Source: Sphingorhabdus pulchriflava (GTDB lineage: Bacteria; Pseudomonadota; Alphaproteobacteria; Sphingomonadales; Sphingomonadaceae). From it: a stretch of DNA of 64,000 bases. The stretch lies in assembly GCF_003367235.1 (NCBI RefSeq), contig NZ_QRGP01000001.1:1426001-1490000 (forward strand), given 5' to 3'. The translations under genes were made by a program, and so were the position numbers. Shown here piece by piece: positions 1 to 8,887 of this stretch (the first letter of the stretch is position 1; each line of letters starts with the position of its first letter). Under the pieces are notes generated by a model. The model was not told the DNA's origin and searched no databases. It saw nothing but the letters and a program-made list of their open reading frames with translations.

Positions 1-1
1 A

Positions 2-550
2 CCCGGCACCTTCGATGCCGCGCCGCATAGCATGGTCGCGACACTGACGGTTCCGGCCAAGGCCGAACGCGCACTGGCCAAATCGATACCACCCGCCTTC
101 CCGTCTTCCTCGTTGATCGAGGTCGGAGAAGTTGTGAGCCAGGTAACGGTCTTATTGCAGCAAATGGCGCAGGCGATCGCGGCCGCAGCTTCCATCGCCA
201 TTCTTGCCGGCATTGCCGTGCTCGTCGGCGCAATTGCTGCAGCCCGGCAGAGCCGCGTTTACGACAGCGTCATCATGAAGCTGCTCGGTGCGACGCGGCG
301 GCAGATATTGGGTGCGCAGGCGCTGGAATATGCGATTCTCGCTGTCGTGCTCGGTCTTGTCGCGCTGGCGCTTGGGCTGGGTGCGGGCTGGTATGTGATT
401 GTGCAAATCTTCGATTTCACCTTCGCCCCGGACCCTGCGACGCTGGCGTGGACGCTGATCGGCGGCGCCGGACTTACCTTTGCGCTGGGTATGCTAGGCT
501 CCTTGCCAATATTGGCCGCACGTCCCGCCGAAGCGCTCAGGAACCTCTAG
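2..550 (+). CDS. ABC transporter permease, FtsX-like, C-terminal part (cut by window edge)
   Basis: The reading frame is open from the first base, so this is the 3' part of a larger gene; the ATG at 32 is probably internal. The visible part has about three membrane segments (around AAAASIAILAGIAVLVGAI, then YAILAVVLGLVALALGLGAG, then a last helix). Between the first two lies KLLGATRRQIL, the cytoplasmic signature of FtsX-type permeases. It ends in ARPAEALRNL, as in YbbP-like permeases that pair with a LolD-like ATPase. Family assignment is good; the substrate is unknown. Its last 14 bases overlap the end of the convergent carrier gene. Confidence 0.85.
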   Translation, partial: PGTFDAAPHSMVATLTVPAKAERALAKSIPPAFPSSSLIEVGEVVSQVTVLLQQMAQAIAAAASIAILAGIAVLVGAIAAARQSRVYDSVIMKLLGATRRQILGAQALEYAILAVVLGLVALALGLGAGWYVIVQIFDFTFAPDPATLAWTLIGGAGLTFALGMLGSLPILAARPAEALRNL

Positions 551-1505
551 CCAAGCGCGCCGCCAGCGGTGCAGACAGCAGCAATTGCGCCATATGATAG
601 ATGATGGCGGGCAGCACGATCAGCCCAGCTGAAGCACCAAACAGGATCGCGGCCATCGGCGCCCCGGTCGCAATGCTCTTTTGCGCACCGGCGAAAACAA
701 GGCTGACACGATCCGCGCGATCCAGCCCTAACACGCCTCCGAAAAACCACGCCCCTGCAAAGGCAAAAGCCAGCAGCACGCCAAGCAATGCGCATAGCGC
801 GGCCATTGTCCCCAAATCGAGCGCAGACAGGCTGCCCGAATTCACAGCCCCGGCGAAGGCAACATAGACCGCGATCAGGATCACCAGTCTGTCAAAGAAC
901 GACAGCATCGCCTTTTGTCGATGTGCCCAACCGCCGAGCCAGCCCTGCGCTATCTGGCCAAGGGCAAAGGGCAATAGCAACATGGTTGCGATGCGGATGA
1001 TCGTATCGCTTCCAATTGTCACGCCGGATGCTGCTCCCAGCACCAGAGCGACCAGCGCCGGTGTCAAAATAATACCCGAAAGGTTAGATAGCGCCGCGCC
1101 TACCACCGACGCTGCCACATTGCCGCCACCCATAGAGCTGTAACTGATCGCCGACTGCACCGTTGATGGCAGCATCGCACAATACACCAATCCCGTCGCC
1201 AAAGCAGCAGGCAGCATCCACCCTGCTCCCTTCGCGAGCGCCAACCCGGCCAGCGGCAGGACAACAAAACTGAAGGACAGCATCGCCCCCTGTACTTTCC
1301 AGCTACGGGCCGCCTTGACCACTTCGTGACGCGGCAGCCGCAATCCGTGAAGGAAAAACAGCGCGAATATACTGACGAAACTAACATCTTGCGCAATCGC
1401 CAACCCCCGCCCCGACACTGGCAGCAGCCAGCCAAGCAGCACCGCGGCCAGAAGCAGGAGCACAAAGCGGTCGGGGATCAGGCGTGAAATCATGGCGATG
1501 CGCAT
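537..1505 (-). CDS. Bile acid:sodium symporter family protein (SBF-like/YfeH type)
   Basis: A polytopic membrane protein of about 322 residues with nine or ten hydrophobic segments, resembling the bile-acid-symporter-like (SBF-like, YfeH) family of secondary carriers. Recognisable parts are the N-terminal PDRFVLLLLAAVLLGWLLPV, SVVGAALSNLSGI in the middle, and FAGAQKSIATGAPMA near the C terminus, which matches the conserved repeat helix of the family. The frame can be extended to a TTG at 1529. I prefer ATG 1505 because AAGGA lies 6 bases upstream. It is divergent from typA and convergent with the permease. The transported compound cannot be told. Confidence 0.8.
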   Translation of the reverse strand: MRIAMISRLIPDRFVLLLLAAVLLGWLLPVSGRGLAIAQDVSFVSIFALFFLHGLRLPRHEVVKAARSWKVQGAMLSFSFVVLPLAGLALAKGAGWMLPAALATGLVYCAMLPSTVQSAISYSSMGGGNVAASVVGAALSNLSGIILTPALVALVLGAASGVTIGSDTIIRIATMLLLPFALGQIAQGWLGGWAHRQKAMLSFFDRLVILIAVYVAFAGAVNSGSLSALDLGTMAALCALLGVLLAFAFAGAWFFGGVLGLDRADRVSLVFAGAQKSIATGAPMAAILFGASAGLIVLPAIIYHMAQLLLSAPLAARLARGS

Positions 1506-1592
1506 AGCAATCCTTGCCGCAGTGCACAAACTAAGCTAAGGGCCCGCGCAATTGACGGTGCCTGTGCACCGCACTCCCAAAAGGCTAGATAA

Positions 1593-3413
1593 ATGTCCCT
1601 GCGTAATATCGCCATCATCGCGCACGTCGATCATGGCAAAACCACCCTCGTTGACCAGCTTTTCCGCCAGTCGGGCACCTTTCGCGACAACCAGCGCGTC
1701 GAAGAGCGGGCGATGGATTCGAACGATCTGGAAAAGGAACGCGGGATCACGATTCTGGCGAAATGCACCAGCGTCGAATGGGAAGGCACGCGGATCAATA
1801 TTGTTGATACGCCGGGCCACGCCGACTTTGGTGGCGAAGTAGAGCGTATCCTGAGCATGGTCGACGGTGTCATCCTGCTGGTCGATTCGTCCGAAGGCGC
1901 GATGCCGCAGACCAAGTTCGTCACCGGCAAAGCGCTCGCATTGGGCCTGCGCCCGATCGTCGTGGTCAACAAGGTCGATCGCCCTGATGAACGTATCCAG
2001 GAAGTGCTCGACGAAGTGTTCGACCTGTTCGTGTCGCTCGATGCAACTGACGAGCAGCTCGACTTCCCCGTGCTCTATGCCTCGGGCCGCAACGGTTATG
2101 CGTCGGAAGACCCAGCCCGCCGCGAAGGCACGCTGACGCCGATGTTCGAAACGATCGTCCGCCATGTTCCTGAACCCAAGGCTGATGCCGATGGCGAGTT
2201 TAAAATGCTCGTCACTCTGCTCGATCGTGACAATTTCCTCGGCCGTATCCTGACCGGCTTGGTGCTGTCGGGCACCGTCAAGGTGAACCAGCAGATCCAC
2301 GCACTGTCTCCTGACGGCAAGGTCGTTGAAACCGGGCGCGCTTCTAAAATCATGTCGTTCCGCGGGCTCGAACGCGTTCCTGTTGATGAAGCCAAGGCAG
2401 GCGACATCATCTCGATCGCCGGTCTGACCACCGCGACCGTGGCCGATACGATTGCCGAACCCAGCGTGACCGAACCGCTGCATGCGCAGCCGATCGATCC
2501 GCCGACGCTTTCGATGCGCTTTTCAGTGAATGACAGCCCCATGGCGGGCCGTGAAGGCACCAAGGTGACGAGCCGCATGATCCGCGACCGCCTGTTGCGC
2601 GAAGCCGAGAGCAACGTCGCTATTCGCGTCACCGAATCCGAAGACCGCGACAGCTTTGAAGTTGCCGGTCGTGGCGAATTGCAGCTCGGCGTTCTTATTG
2701 AAACAATGCGCCGCGAAGGTTTCGAACTCGGCATCAGCCGGCCGCGCGTGCTTTATCGCGAAGACGAGGCCGGCAACCGCACCGAACCTTATGAAACCGT
2801 CGTCATCGACGTTGACGATGAACATTCGGGCACCGTTGTCGAGAAAATGGCCGTCCGCAAAGGCGAAATGACAGACATGCGCCCCTCGGGCGGTGGCAAG
2901 ACGCGTATCACCTTCAGCGCCCCCTCTCGGGGTCTGATTGGTTATCATGGTGAATTCCTGTCCGACACGCGCGGCACTGGCATCATGAACCGCCTGTTCG
3001 AAAAATATGGCCCCTATCGCGGCCCGATCGAAGGCCGCAAAAATGGCGTTCTGATTTCGAACGGCAATGGCGAGGCCGTCGCTTACGCCCTCGGCCCCTT
3101 GGAAGAGCGCGGCATCCTGTTCGTCTCGCCCGGTGAGGCGCTGTATGAAGGCATGATCATCGGTGAAAATGCGAAGCCCGATGACCTTGAAGTCAACCCG
3201 ATGAAGTCGAAGCAGCTGACCAACTTCCGTTCGACCGGCAAAGACGATGCCATCCGCCTGACCCCGCCCAAGGTGATGACGCTGGAACAGGCCATCGCCT
3301 ATATCGACGATGACGAAATGGTCGAGGTAACGCCGAAGAATATCCGCATCCGCAAGGCCCTGCTCGACCCGCATGAGCGCAAGAAGGCAAGCCGGAAGAA
3401 AGAGGCGGCCTGA
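1593..3413 (+). CDS. typA: Translational GTPase TypA/BipA
   Basis: A ribosome-associated GTPase of the EF-G/LepA superfamily, involved in 50S assembly and stress adaptation. At 606 residues it has the usual length. The G domain starts at once: [10 protein letters not shown] is the P-loop, RGITILAK the switch I region, [12 protein letters not shown] the G3 motif and NKVDR the G4 motif. EF-G-like domains and the TypA-specific C-terminal domain follow ([20 protein letters not shown], then [11 protein letters not shown]). An AAAGG lies upstream of the ATG. A hairpin terminator follows the stop, so it is probably monocistronic. Confidence 0.97.
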   Translation: MSLRNIAIIAHVDHGKTTLVDQLFRQSGTFRDNQRVEERAMDSNDLEKERGITILAKCTSVEWEGTRINIVDTPGHADFGGEVERILSMVDGVILLVDSSEGAMPQTKFVTGKALALGLRPIVVVNKVDRPDERIQEVLDEVFDLFVSLDATDEQLDFPVLYASGRNGYASEDPARREGTLTPMFETIVRHVPEPKADADGEFKMLVTLLDRDNFLGRILTGLVLSGTVKVNQQIHALSPDGKVVETGRASKIMSFRGLERVPVDEAKAGDIISIAGLTTATVADTIAEPSVTEPLHAQPIDPPTLSMRFSVNDSPMAGREGTKVTSRMIRDRLLREAESNVAIRVTESEDRDSFEVAGRGELQLGVLIETMRREGFELGISRPRVLYREDEAGNRTEPYETVVIDVDDEHSGTVVEKMAVRKGEMTDMRPSGGGKTRITFSAPSRGLIGYHGEFLSDTRGTGIMNRLFEKYGPYRGPIEGRKNGVLISNGNGEAVAYALGPLEERGILFVSPGEALYEGMIIGENAKPDDLEVNPMKSKQLTNFRSTGKDDAIRLTPPKVMTLEQAIAYIDDDEMVEVTPKNIRIRKALLDPHERKKASRKKEAA

Positions 3414-3438
3414 CGGCCAATAGATTGACAAATAACAT

Positions 3439-3475
3439 ATCCGCGACGGCCCCTAGGACCGCCGCGGATTTTTCT
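3439..3475 (+). terminator. Rho-independent terminator of typA
   Basis: ATCCGCG pairs with CGCGGAT around a GC-rich centre (CGGCCCCTAGGACCG), followed directly by a run of T. It starts about 25 bases after the typA stop and points the same way. Confidence 0.85.
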
Positions 3476-3525
3476 TGATAGCTAATGGGCTTGCCAAAGA
3501 GGTTTGGGCCCCAAGCTCTGGCCGT

Positions 3526-4251
3526 TCAGCGGAATTGTCGACGAGACAAATCAATCACCATCAGGACCAACAGGCACGCGCCGCCGCTGCCACCCAAAAC
3601 CGCCACCGGGAGTGGATCGGGCAACAGCATGGCGCGCTGCGGTAATACCCAAGGGAACCAGTTGGCTTCCTCGGTTCGAGTCATAGCTACGGCCAAAGTA
3701 ACCAGCGTACCAGCGATCCCGACGCTCAATGGCACAACAAAACTCCCGAATCGAAGTGCGACCCATGTTTGAATCACCACCAGCATAGTGGAACTTGCCA
3801 GCAACCAGCCCACCCGTTCTGATATGCTGGCCCACGGAAACGGCCCGACAGGCGCATAACCGCCTAACGCACCGCCCATCGCCGCACCGGCCCAAGCGTA
3901 GACCAATACAAGAATAGTCATCGCCAAATTGGCAGCTAGAATAACAACCGTCTTTGCCGTGAATATTCGCCAACGCGGGACTGGCAGTGCGAGGATGTGA
4001 TCCCAGCCGCGCGTGCGATATTCGATCTGGCCGACCAAAGTCGTGAATGCCGCGATGACCATAGGCAGCAGAAACAACGCCCAAAGCGGCAGAACAAATT
4101 CCCCAAGAACAGACGCCCATCTCGGCGAACTTTTTGCGTTCAGCAACGACAGGAACGCCAAAAACCCCGGCAAGGCTGGCGCAAGCAGAGCCAGTGCCAA
4201 CGCAAGCGAGCCCTTCAGTTTTTGCAGTTCAACAAAAATCATGCGAATCAT
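3526..4251 (-). CDS. ABC-2 type transporter permease
   Basis: A 241-residue membrane subunit with about six hydrophobic segments, of the ABC-2 permease type found with BcrA-like ATPases (bacitracin/lantibiotic export and similar). The N-terminal IFVELQKLKGSLALALALLAP begins with a short cytoplasmic amphipathic stretch typical of these permeases. The motif EYRTRGWDHILALPVPRW resembles the cytoplasmic loop between the first two helices. Its start overlaps the stop of the upstream ATPase by 4 bases (ATGA), so the two are translationally coupled. The substrate is unknown. Confidence 0.88.
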   Translation of the reverse strand: MIRMIFVELQKLKGSLALALALLAPALPGFLAFLSLLNAKSSPRWASVLGEFVLPLWALFLLPMVIAAFTTLVGQIEYRTRGWDHILALPVPRWRIFTAKTVVILAANLAMTILVLVYAWAGAAMGGALGGYAPVGPFPWASISERVGWLLASSTMLVVIQTWVALRFGSFVVPLSVGIAGTLVTLAVAMTRTEEANWFPWVLPQRAMLLPDPLPVAVLGGSGGACLLVLMVIDLSRRQFR

Positions 4252-5183
4252 GCCGCTTGCCTTTCACCGGCTGGATGTCGGGCAATGGCATTGCGATAGA
4301 CGTCTTCGAGCGTTCGTTCTTCAGGCGCAATCGCCGCAACTTGAAGTCCCGCTTCGATCAAAGCGCGGTTGGCAGCCGATGCCTGCTGACTAGGTGAACA
4401 ACTGTCCGAACAATATAGACGCAGGATCGAGTTAGCGTCCTGCTCGACAGTCATGCCTTTTGCCTCCAGCACGGCTTTGGCAAGAACAGCGTCGTCAACG
4501 GTTATTGCTACAATCTGGTCAGTCCCAAGCAGCGACCGTACATCATTCTGAATGATGAGTCGGCCATTGAGCATCAATCCGGCATGATGCGCGATCTGTT
4601 GAACCTCGGCGAGCATATGGCTCGACACAAATACCGTCCCGCCAATCTGTCCAGGCAGCTGTCGAATTAACTCCCGCATTGCGACGATTCCGTCAGGATC
4701 GAGTCCGTTGGTGGGCTCGTCAAGCAACAACAGACGCGGGCTTCCGAGCAATGCGCGGGCCAGCGCCAGCCTTTGCTTCATCCCCAACGAAAAGGTGCCA
4801 ACACGGGCCTTTGCATCGGCGCGCAATTCGACAATTTCCAAAACGCGATCGACATCAGCCAAGGGAATTTCAAGAAGATGGCAGGTAATCTGAAGATTGG
4901 AACGGGCATCCAGATGCTCGTAAAGCGAGGTGCTTTCAACAAATGCGCCAACGTGCGCTAGCGCCATCCTGCTGTGCCGTCTCAAATCATGGCCATTTAG
5001 GTGAATGGTGCCGCCATCTGGCTTCAGCAAACCTAGCAACAGCCGCATAGTGGTGGTTTTCCCTGACCCGTTGGGACCTAGAAACCCGTACACACAACCC
5101 TGCGGGACGTTCAGCGATACATCTTCCACAACCATGCAGGCACCGTAGCGCTTGCATAAGGCGCGGGTTTCGATTGCCAACAT
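4248..5183 (-). CDS. ABC transporter ATP-binding protein (BcrA-like exporter ATPase)
   Basis: The 311-residue ATPase of a two-gene exporter. Walker A is GPNGSGKTTT (residues 36-45). The signature region is FSLGMKQRLALARAL, Walker B with the catalytic glutamate is LLLLDEPTNGLDP, and the switch histidine lies in VFVSSHMLAE. About 90 residues follow the ATPase core, as usual for BcrA/CcmA-type exporters. ATG 5183 faces the divergent DUF2975 gene across a 75-bp spacer holding two operator-like repeats, so the exporter is probably controlled by the neighbouring HTH protein. Confidence 0.93.
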   Translation of the reverse strand: MLAIETRALCKRYGACMVVEDVSLNVPQGCVYGFLGPNGSGKTTTMRLLLGLLKPDGGTIHLNGHDLRRHSRMALAHVGAFVESTSLYEHLDARSNLQITCHLLEIPLADVDRVLEIVELRADAKARVGTFSLGMKQRLALARALLGSPRLLLLDEPTNGLDPDGIVAMRELIRQLPGQIGGTVFVSSHMLAEVQQIAHHAGLMLNGRLIIQNDVRSLLGTDQIVAITVDDAVLAKAVLEAKGMTVEQDANSILRLYCSDSCSPSQQASAANRALIEAGLQVAAIAPEERTLEDVYRNAIARHPAGERQAA

Positions 5184-5204
5184 GCGAAAAACCCTTTCAT
5201 ATTA

Positions 5205-5221
5205 TTTAACTCTAAGTTAAA
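5205..5221. promoter_or_regulatory. Operator-like palindrome, copy 1
   Basis: TTTAACTCTAAGTTAAA is a perfect dyad with 7-bp arms and a 3-bp centre. It lies between the start codons of the ABC exporter and the DUF2975-HTH pair. A second copy matching at 14 of 17 positions lies 35 bp away, centre to centre. The HTH protein at 5738 is the obvious candidate ligand. Confidence 0.7.
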
Positions 5222-5239
5222 GTATCTGGGCTCTAAAAA

Positions 5240-5256
5240 TTTAAGTCAAGGTTAAA
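5240..5256. promoter_or_regulatory. Operator-like repeat, copy 2, overlapping the ribosome binding site
   Basis: TTTAAGTCAAGGTTAAA aligns with copy 1 at 14 of 17 positions and keeps the outer TTTAA/TTAAA arms. It ends 2 bases before the ATG at 5259 and contains the AAGG that must serve as that gene's ribosome binding site. A protein bound here could block both transcription and translation starts. Confidence 0.65.
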
Positions 5257-5258
5257 TT

Positions 5259-5738
5259 ATGGCGCGCTCAGGTACACCGATTGCGAGGTGGAGCTTATGG
5301 CTTCGGCCACTCATAAGTTCCGTTCTCCTCCTGCTCATCAGCGTGATCGGACTGGACCTGTATTTGGCATTACAGGCATCCTCATCCCGACAAGCGCTAG
5401 GCTTTGTCTTGCTGGTTCGCTTGCCAATTGTCTTTTATCTGGCTGCGATATGGTCGATGCGCTTGGCGACTTCGCAACTTGCACAAGGCGTGACATTCGA
5501 CCGACTCTTACCAAAGATGCTCACACGTGTGGGTTGGGCACTAGCCTTAGGGGCAGTATCCTCTGTCTTGATCAGCCCGTTGCTGCAACGGGCAATGCTT
5601 GGAAACCACTTCGGTGGACTGGCAGCTTTTGATCCCGCAGCCATCGCAGTCGGACTGGTCGGCCTCTTGCTTGCCATTTTGGCTCGCTTGCTCGAACAAG
5701 CCGCAGATATGCGTTCTGAACTGGATGAGATTCTCTAA
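5259..5738 (+). CDS. DUF2975-like membrane protein
   Basis: A 159-residue protein with four predicted membrane helices (about residues 13-34, 45-67, 88-110 and 124-145), matching DUF2975. This family is typically encoded just before a small YozG-like Cro/C1 regulator, as here. The stop overlaps the start of the HTH gene by one base (TAATG), so the two are co-translated. Function is unknown; with the divergent exporter it may form an envelope-stress or antimicrobial-peptide response module, which is inference from context. Confidence 0.8.
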   Translation: MARSGTPIARWSLWLRPLISSVLLLLISVIGLDLYLALQASSSRQALGFVLLVRLPIVFYLAAIWSMRLATSQLAQGVTFDRLLPKMLTRVGWALALGAVSSVLISPLLQRAMLGNHFGGLAAFDPAAIAVGLVGLLLAILARLLEQAADMRSELDEIL

Positions 5739-5974
5739 TGCCAATCCAGATCACATTGGATGCAGTGCTGACTAGCCGGGGAATAACGGGAAAGCAGTTG
5801 GCAAAAGAGGTAGGTCTTAGCGAAACCCAGCTGTCGTTATTCCGTTCGGGTAAGGTACGGGGAATTCGATTTTCGACACTGGCGAGGCTCTGTGCAATTC
5901 TCAACTGCCGCCCGGGTGATTTGATCGATTATGACTATGATCCTGCCGACATCGAAGCATCAGAAGATAGCTAG
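5738..5974 (+). CDS. Cro/C1-type helix-turn-helix regulator (YozG-like)
   Basis: A 78-residue single-domain DNA-binding protein. The HTH runs over TGKQLAKEVGLSETQLSLFR. The following ARLCAILNCRPGDLIDYDY is the typical end of the YozG/HTH_26-like family. Such proteins act as dimers and are co-encoded with DUF2975 proteins. The two 17-bp repeats at 5205-5256 are the likely binding sites, giving autoregulation and control of the divergent ABC exporter. The binding assignment is inference. Confidence 0.9.
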   Translation: MPIQITLDAVLTSRGITGKQLAKEVGLSETQLSLFRSGKVRGIRFSTLARLCAILNCRPGDLIDYDYDPADIEASEDS

Positions 5975-6060
5975 CGCAATCGATTAATTATCGTGACCCA
6001 AAACTTGATGCGTTTTTTAGCAACTACACCGACTTCCCCGCCCAAGGCATTCTGTTGCCG

Positions 6061-7269
6061 CTACACCGCCAAGGCAGCAGCGGTCCCACTCGCCCAGGCC
6101 CATTGGAAGTTATAGCCGCCCAGCCAGCCGGTGACATCGACAGCTTCGCCGATGAAGTGCAGGCCGGGGACGGTTTTGGCCTCCAGCGTCTTTTGCGAGA
6201 GGCCATCGGTGGCAATGCCGCCGCGGGTGACTTCGGCCTTGGCATAGCCCTCGCTGCCATTGGGGTGGAAGATCCAGTTATCCAGCCGCGCGCCCGCTTC
6301 GGCCAGTTTGCGGTCGGATTGGTCGGCAAGGTTGCCATTCAGCGCCAACTGCCCTGCCAGCGCCTCTGCCAATCGCCCGGGCAAATGCCGTTCGAGCGTC
6401 GAACGCACCGTCGCGCGCGGGTTGGCGCGTTTGGCCTCAGCCAACAACCCACCCGTATCGGCTTCTGGAAGGAAATCGATCTGTATCGGCTCACCATTGG
6501 ACCAATAGCTGCTGGCCTGCAGGATGGCGGGGCCTGACAGCCCCCGATGCGTGAATAAAGCGGCTTCGCGGAAAGCGGCCTTGCCGGCTGTCGCAATCAC
6601 CTCGGCGGACACGCCCGACAATTCGCGGAACAGTACGTCGTCGCCGCCCAGCGTCAGCGGCACTAGCGCCGGGCGCGGTTCGACAATTTTCAACCCGAAC
6701 TGGCGGGCGAGATCATAAGCAAATCCGGTCGCGCCCATTTTGGGAATGCTGGGTCCTCCCGTCGCGACAATCAGGCGCGGCGCATTTGCAGACAGATTGC
6801 CATAGGCAACGCGGAAACTGCTGCCGTCATGCGACACATCTCGTACATCCAGACCAAAGGCAAAATCGACGCGGCCGCCAAACACAACAGCCTTGTCACA
6901 TTCGTCCATCAGCATCGAAACGATTTGCCGAGCGCTGCCATCGCAAAACAACTGACCCAGCGTCTTTTCGTGAAAGGCGATGCCGTGCGATGCCACCAGA
7001 TCAATAAAATCCTGCGGCTCATAACGCCCCAGCGCCGATTTGGCGAAATGCGGGTTAGCAGAAATATAGCGTTCTTGCGCATTCTGGCTGGTCGCATTCA
7101 CATTGGTGAAATTGCAGCGCCCGCCGCCGGAAATCAGGATTTTCTTGCCGGGACCTGAGGCATGATCAATCACCAGCACCCGCCGCCCGCGCTGCCCCGC
7201 AGTCAAGGCACACATCAGCCCTGCGCCGCCAGCGCCTAGGATGATCGCATCATAATTTCCGGCTTTCAT
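6061..7269 (-). CDS. NAD(P)/FAD-dependent oxidoreductase, HI0933/YhiN family
   Basis: A flavoprotein of about 402 residues. The N-terminal dinucleotide-binding motif is AIILGAGGAGLMCALTAGQRG. The family signature GKKILISGGGRCNFTN follows, with the TLGQLFCDGSARQIV region after it. The C-terminal FIGEAVDVTGWLGGYNFQWA is also diagnostic for YhiN/HI0933 proteins. These are BaiN-like flavoproteins whose physiological substrate is mostly unknown. The frame opens at 7290, but the ATG at 7269 leaves the usual short leader before the Rossmann motif. Confidence 0.92.
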   Translation of the reverse strand: MKAGNYDAIILGAGGAGLMCALTAGQRGRRVLVIDHASGPGKKILISGGGRCNFTNVNATSQNAQERYISANPHFAKSALGRYEPQDFIDLVASHGIAFHEKTLGQLFCDGSARQIVSMLMDECDKAVVFGGRVDFAFGLDVRDVSHDGSSFRVAYGNLSANAPRLIVATGGPSIPKMGATGFAYDLARQFGLKIVEPRPALVPLTLGGDDVLFRELSGVSAEVIATAGKAAFREAALFTHRGLSGPAILQASSYWSNGEPIQIDFLPEADTGGLLAEAKRANPRATVRSTLERHLPGRLAEALAGQLALNGNLADQSDRKLAEAGARLDNWIFHPNGSEGYAKAEVTRGGIATDGLSQKTLEAKTVPGLHFIGEAVDVTGWLGGYNFQWAWASGTAAALAV

Positions 7270-7299
7270 CCAAACGCCTTGGCATGGCATAGAGAATAG

Positions 7300-8334
7300 A
7301 TGAAGAAATTTATCGCTTTGCTCGCTCTGGGTGCGGCCGCCGCCCCGTCCTTTGCCAATGATAGTAGCGCCGCCATCGGGCTTGGCGGGCTAGAACTGAC
7401 CCACAATGACGCTATCAGCATGGACAGCGAAGACCTGTTTCTCTCGCGACAGCTGGTGACGGTGAAGTACCGTTTCACCAACACATCTGCCAAGGATGTC
7501 GAAACGCTGGTAAGCTTTCCTCTGCCGCCTTTGCCGAATGGAATTGAAGGCTATATCGACGCGCCGTCCTTCTCCGACTGGCGCGAGCAACTGGAATTCA
7601 AAACGTTGGTTGACGGGAAGCCGGCAGAGCTCGGCTATCACGAGGTGCTAACTCTAGCGGGCAAACCCGATGCGAAAGGCGTGGAGGCGCGCCTGACGAC
7701 GCTGGGATGGCCAGTCAAGCATTGGGATGATTATGAATTCAGTGAGAAATATGTCGACAAGCTGACCCAGGCCGAAAAGGATTCACTGGTTGCCGAGGGG
7801 CTGCTGCGCAAGGAGGCGGACAGTGATTATTATTCACCGAACTGGCAGATTCAGGCGCATGTAACGCGCAAACAGGCCTTCCCTGCAGGCAAGACGATCA
7901 CGGTCGAACATAGCTATAAGCCGATCGCGGGTGGCAGTGTCGGTGGTATGCTAACCCCCGAATATCGCAAGGAAAGCGAGTATTTTAAGGAGTATCAGGC
8001 CGCCTACTGTATCGACAGCGCATTCCTCAAAGGCTTTGACAAGCGCATATATGCGGAGCGCGCCAAAGTCAAGGCGCGCGGCGATGAATATGGAGTCGCT
8101 TATGTCGAACACTGGCTGGACTATGTGTTGAAATCAGGGGCCAACTGGAAAGGCCCGATCAAGGACTTCCGCCTTGTGGTCGACAAGGAAAAGCCCGGCA
8201 ATCTGCTCAGCTTCTGCATGGATGGGGTGAAAAAGATCAGCCCGACGCGCTTTGAGGTTCGCAAGTCCAACTTCGAGCCTACGCGCGACATCCAGATTCT
8301 AATTGCGGAGTTTTACGACCCCAATGCCCAATGA
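7300..8334 (+). CDS. DUF4424 domain-containing periplasmic protein
   Basis: A 344-residue protein with a signal peptide (KKFIALLALGAAAAPSFA, cleavage near residue 19). The rest matches DUF4424: GLGGLELTHNDAISMDSEDL at the start of the mature protein, then VTVKYRFTNTSAKDVETLVS and a central region rich in aromatic residues. No enzymatic motif is visible. It is divergent from the YhiN-like gene with a very short spacer. A hairpin overlaps its stop codon, before the small membrane protein gene. Confidence 0.85.
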   Translation: MKKFIALLALGAAAAPSFANDSSAAIGLGGLELTHNDAISMDSEDLFLSRQLVTVKYRFTNTSAKDVETLVSFPLPPLPNGIEGYIDAPSFSDWREQLEFKTLVDGKPAELGYHEVLTLAGKPDAKGVEARLTTLGWPVKHWDDYEFSEKYVDKLTQAEKDSLVAEGLLRKEADSDYYSPNWQIQAHVTRKQAFPAGKTITVEHSYKPIAGGSVGGMLTPEYRKESEYFKEYQAAYCIDSAFLKGFDKRIYAERAKVKARGDEYGVAYVEHWLDYVLKSGANWKGPIKDFRLVVDKEKPGNLLSFCMDGVKKISPTRFEVRKSNFEPTRDIQILIAEFYDPNAQ

Positions 8335-8351
8335 TGCGAATGTTTCGCATC
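8333..8351 (+). other. Hairpin at the end of the DUF4424 gene
   Basis: GATGCGAA, a TGT loop, then TTCGCATC, overlapping the DUF4424 stop codon. The stem is perfect (8 bp), but no T run follows. It may be a weak terminator or an RNA-processing or stability element. Confidence 0.5.
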
Positions 8352-8411
8352 TGCTGCCTAGCTGTGCTATGAGTCTCGATACGGGGGGCTTTCCGGAAAG
8401 GAAATTTGCCC

Positions 8412-8570
8412 ATGCAACGTTTCGAAGATCATGACGAACTGACGGAAACCGAAGCCAGCGGCGGTGTAAAGGAACATGGTGTGCGCTATGTTCTCGGCAT
8501 ATCGCTGTTTCTGGCAATTGTTCTGCTGTCGATAATGTGGATCATCCCGGCGGCGAATAGCAGCGGCTAA
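8412..8570 (+). CDS. Small single-pass membrane protein (52 aa)
   Basis: A short gene with an ATG at 8412 preceded by GGAAAGGA about ten bases upstream, encoding 52 residues. An acidic N-terminal half (EDHDELTETEASGG) is followed by one hydrophobic helix (VLGISLFLAIVLLSIMWII). The sharp split between acidic and membrane halves, the good ribosome binding site and the placement between two real genes argue that it is expressed. I recall similar small proteins in sphingomonads but cannot name a function. Confidence 0.7.
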   Translation: MQRFEDHDELTETEASGGVKEHGVRYVLGISLFLAIVLLSIMWIIPAANSSG

Positions 8571-8611
8571 ACCATTGCCATCGGCGCGGCTTTGCGGCAA
8601 AGGCGCTGCCC

Positions 8612-8887
8612 ATGACTGACAGCAATAATCTTCCGCCCGACCGCCTTTCGATTCACCCCTTCAGCGAATATTTCGATCAGGACGCGCTGTCGCGCGGCAT
8701 CGGGATCCGCTTCAAGGGCGAGCAGAAGACGACGGTTGAGGAATATTGCATTTCCGAAGGCTGGATAAAGGTTTCCGCTGGCAAAAGCCGCGACCGTCAC
8801 GGCCGCCCGATGCAACTGACCCTGAAGGGACCGGTTGAGGCTTGGTACGAAGATTTGGGCGACCACGCCCCGGTCGCCAAAGCCTAG
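8612..8887 (+). CDS. DUF3297 family protein
   Basis: A 91-residue soluble protein that matches DUF3297 over nearly its whole length: LPPDRLSIHPFSEYF, GIGIRFKGEQKTTVEEYCIS and GWIKVSAGKSRDRHGRPMQL are characteristic. It is a glutathione-peroxidase-region-type small protein family without an assigned biochemical role. The stop overlaps the stop of the convergent serine hydrolase gene by 4 bases. Confidence 0.9.
   Translation: MTDSNNLPPDRLSIHPFSEYFDQDALSRGIGIRFKGEQKTTVEEYCISEGWIKVSAGKSRDRHGRPMQLTLKGPVEAWYEDLGDHAPVAKA

Noticed and set aside
1536-3431. Long open frames opposite typA (315 and 302 codons)
   Set aside because: typA is unmistakable on the plus strand; the antisense frames are the usual GC-bias shadows.
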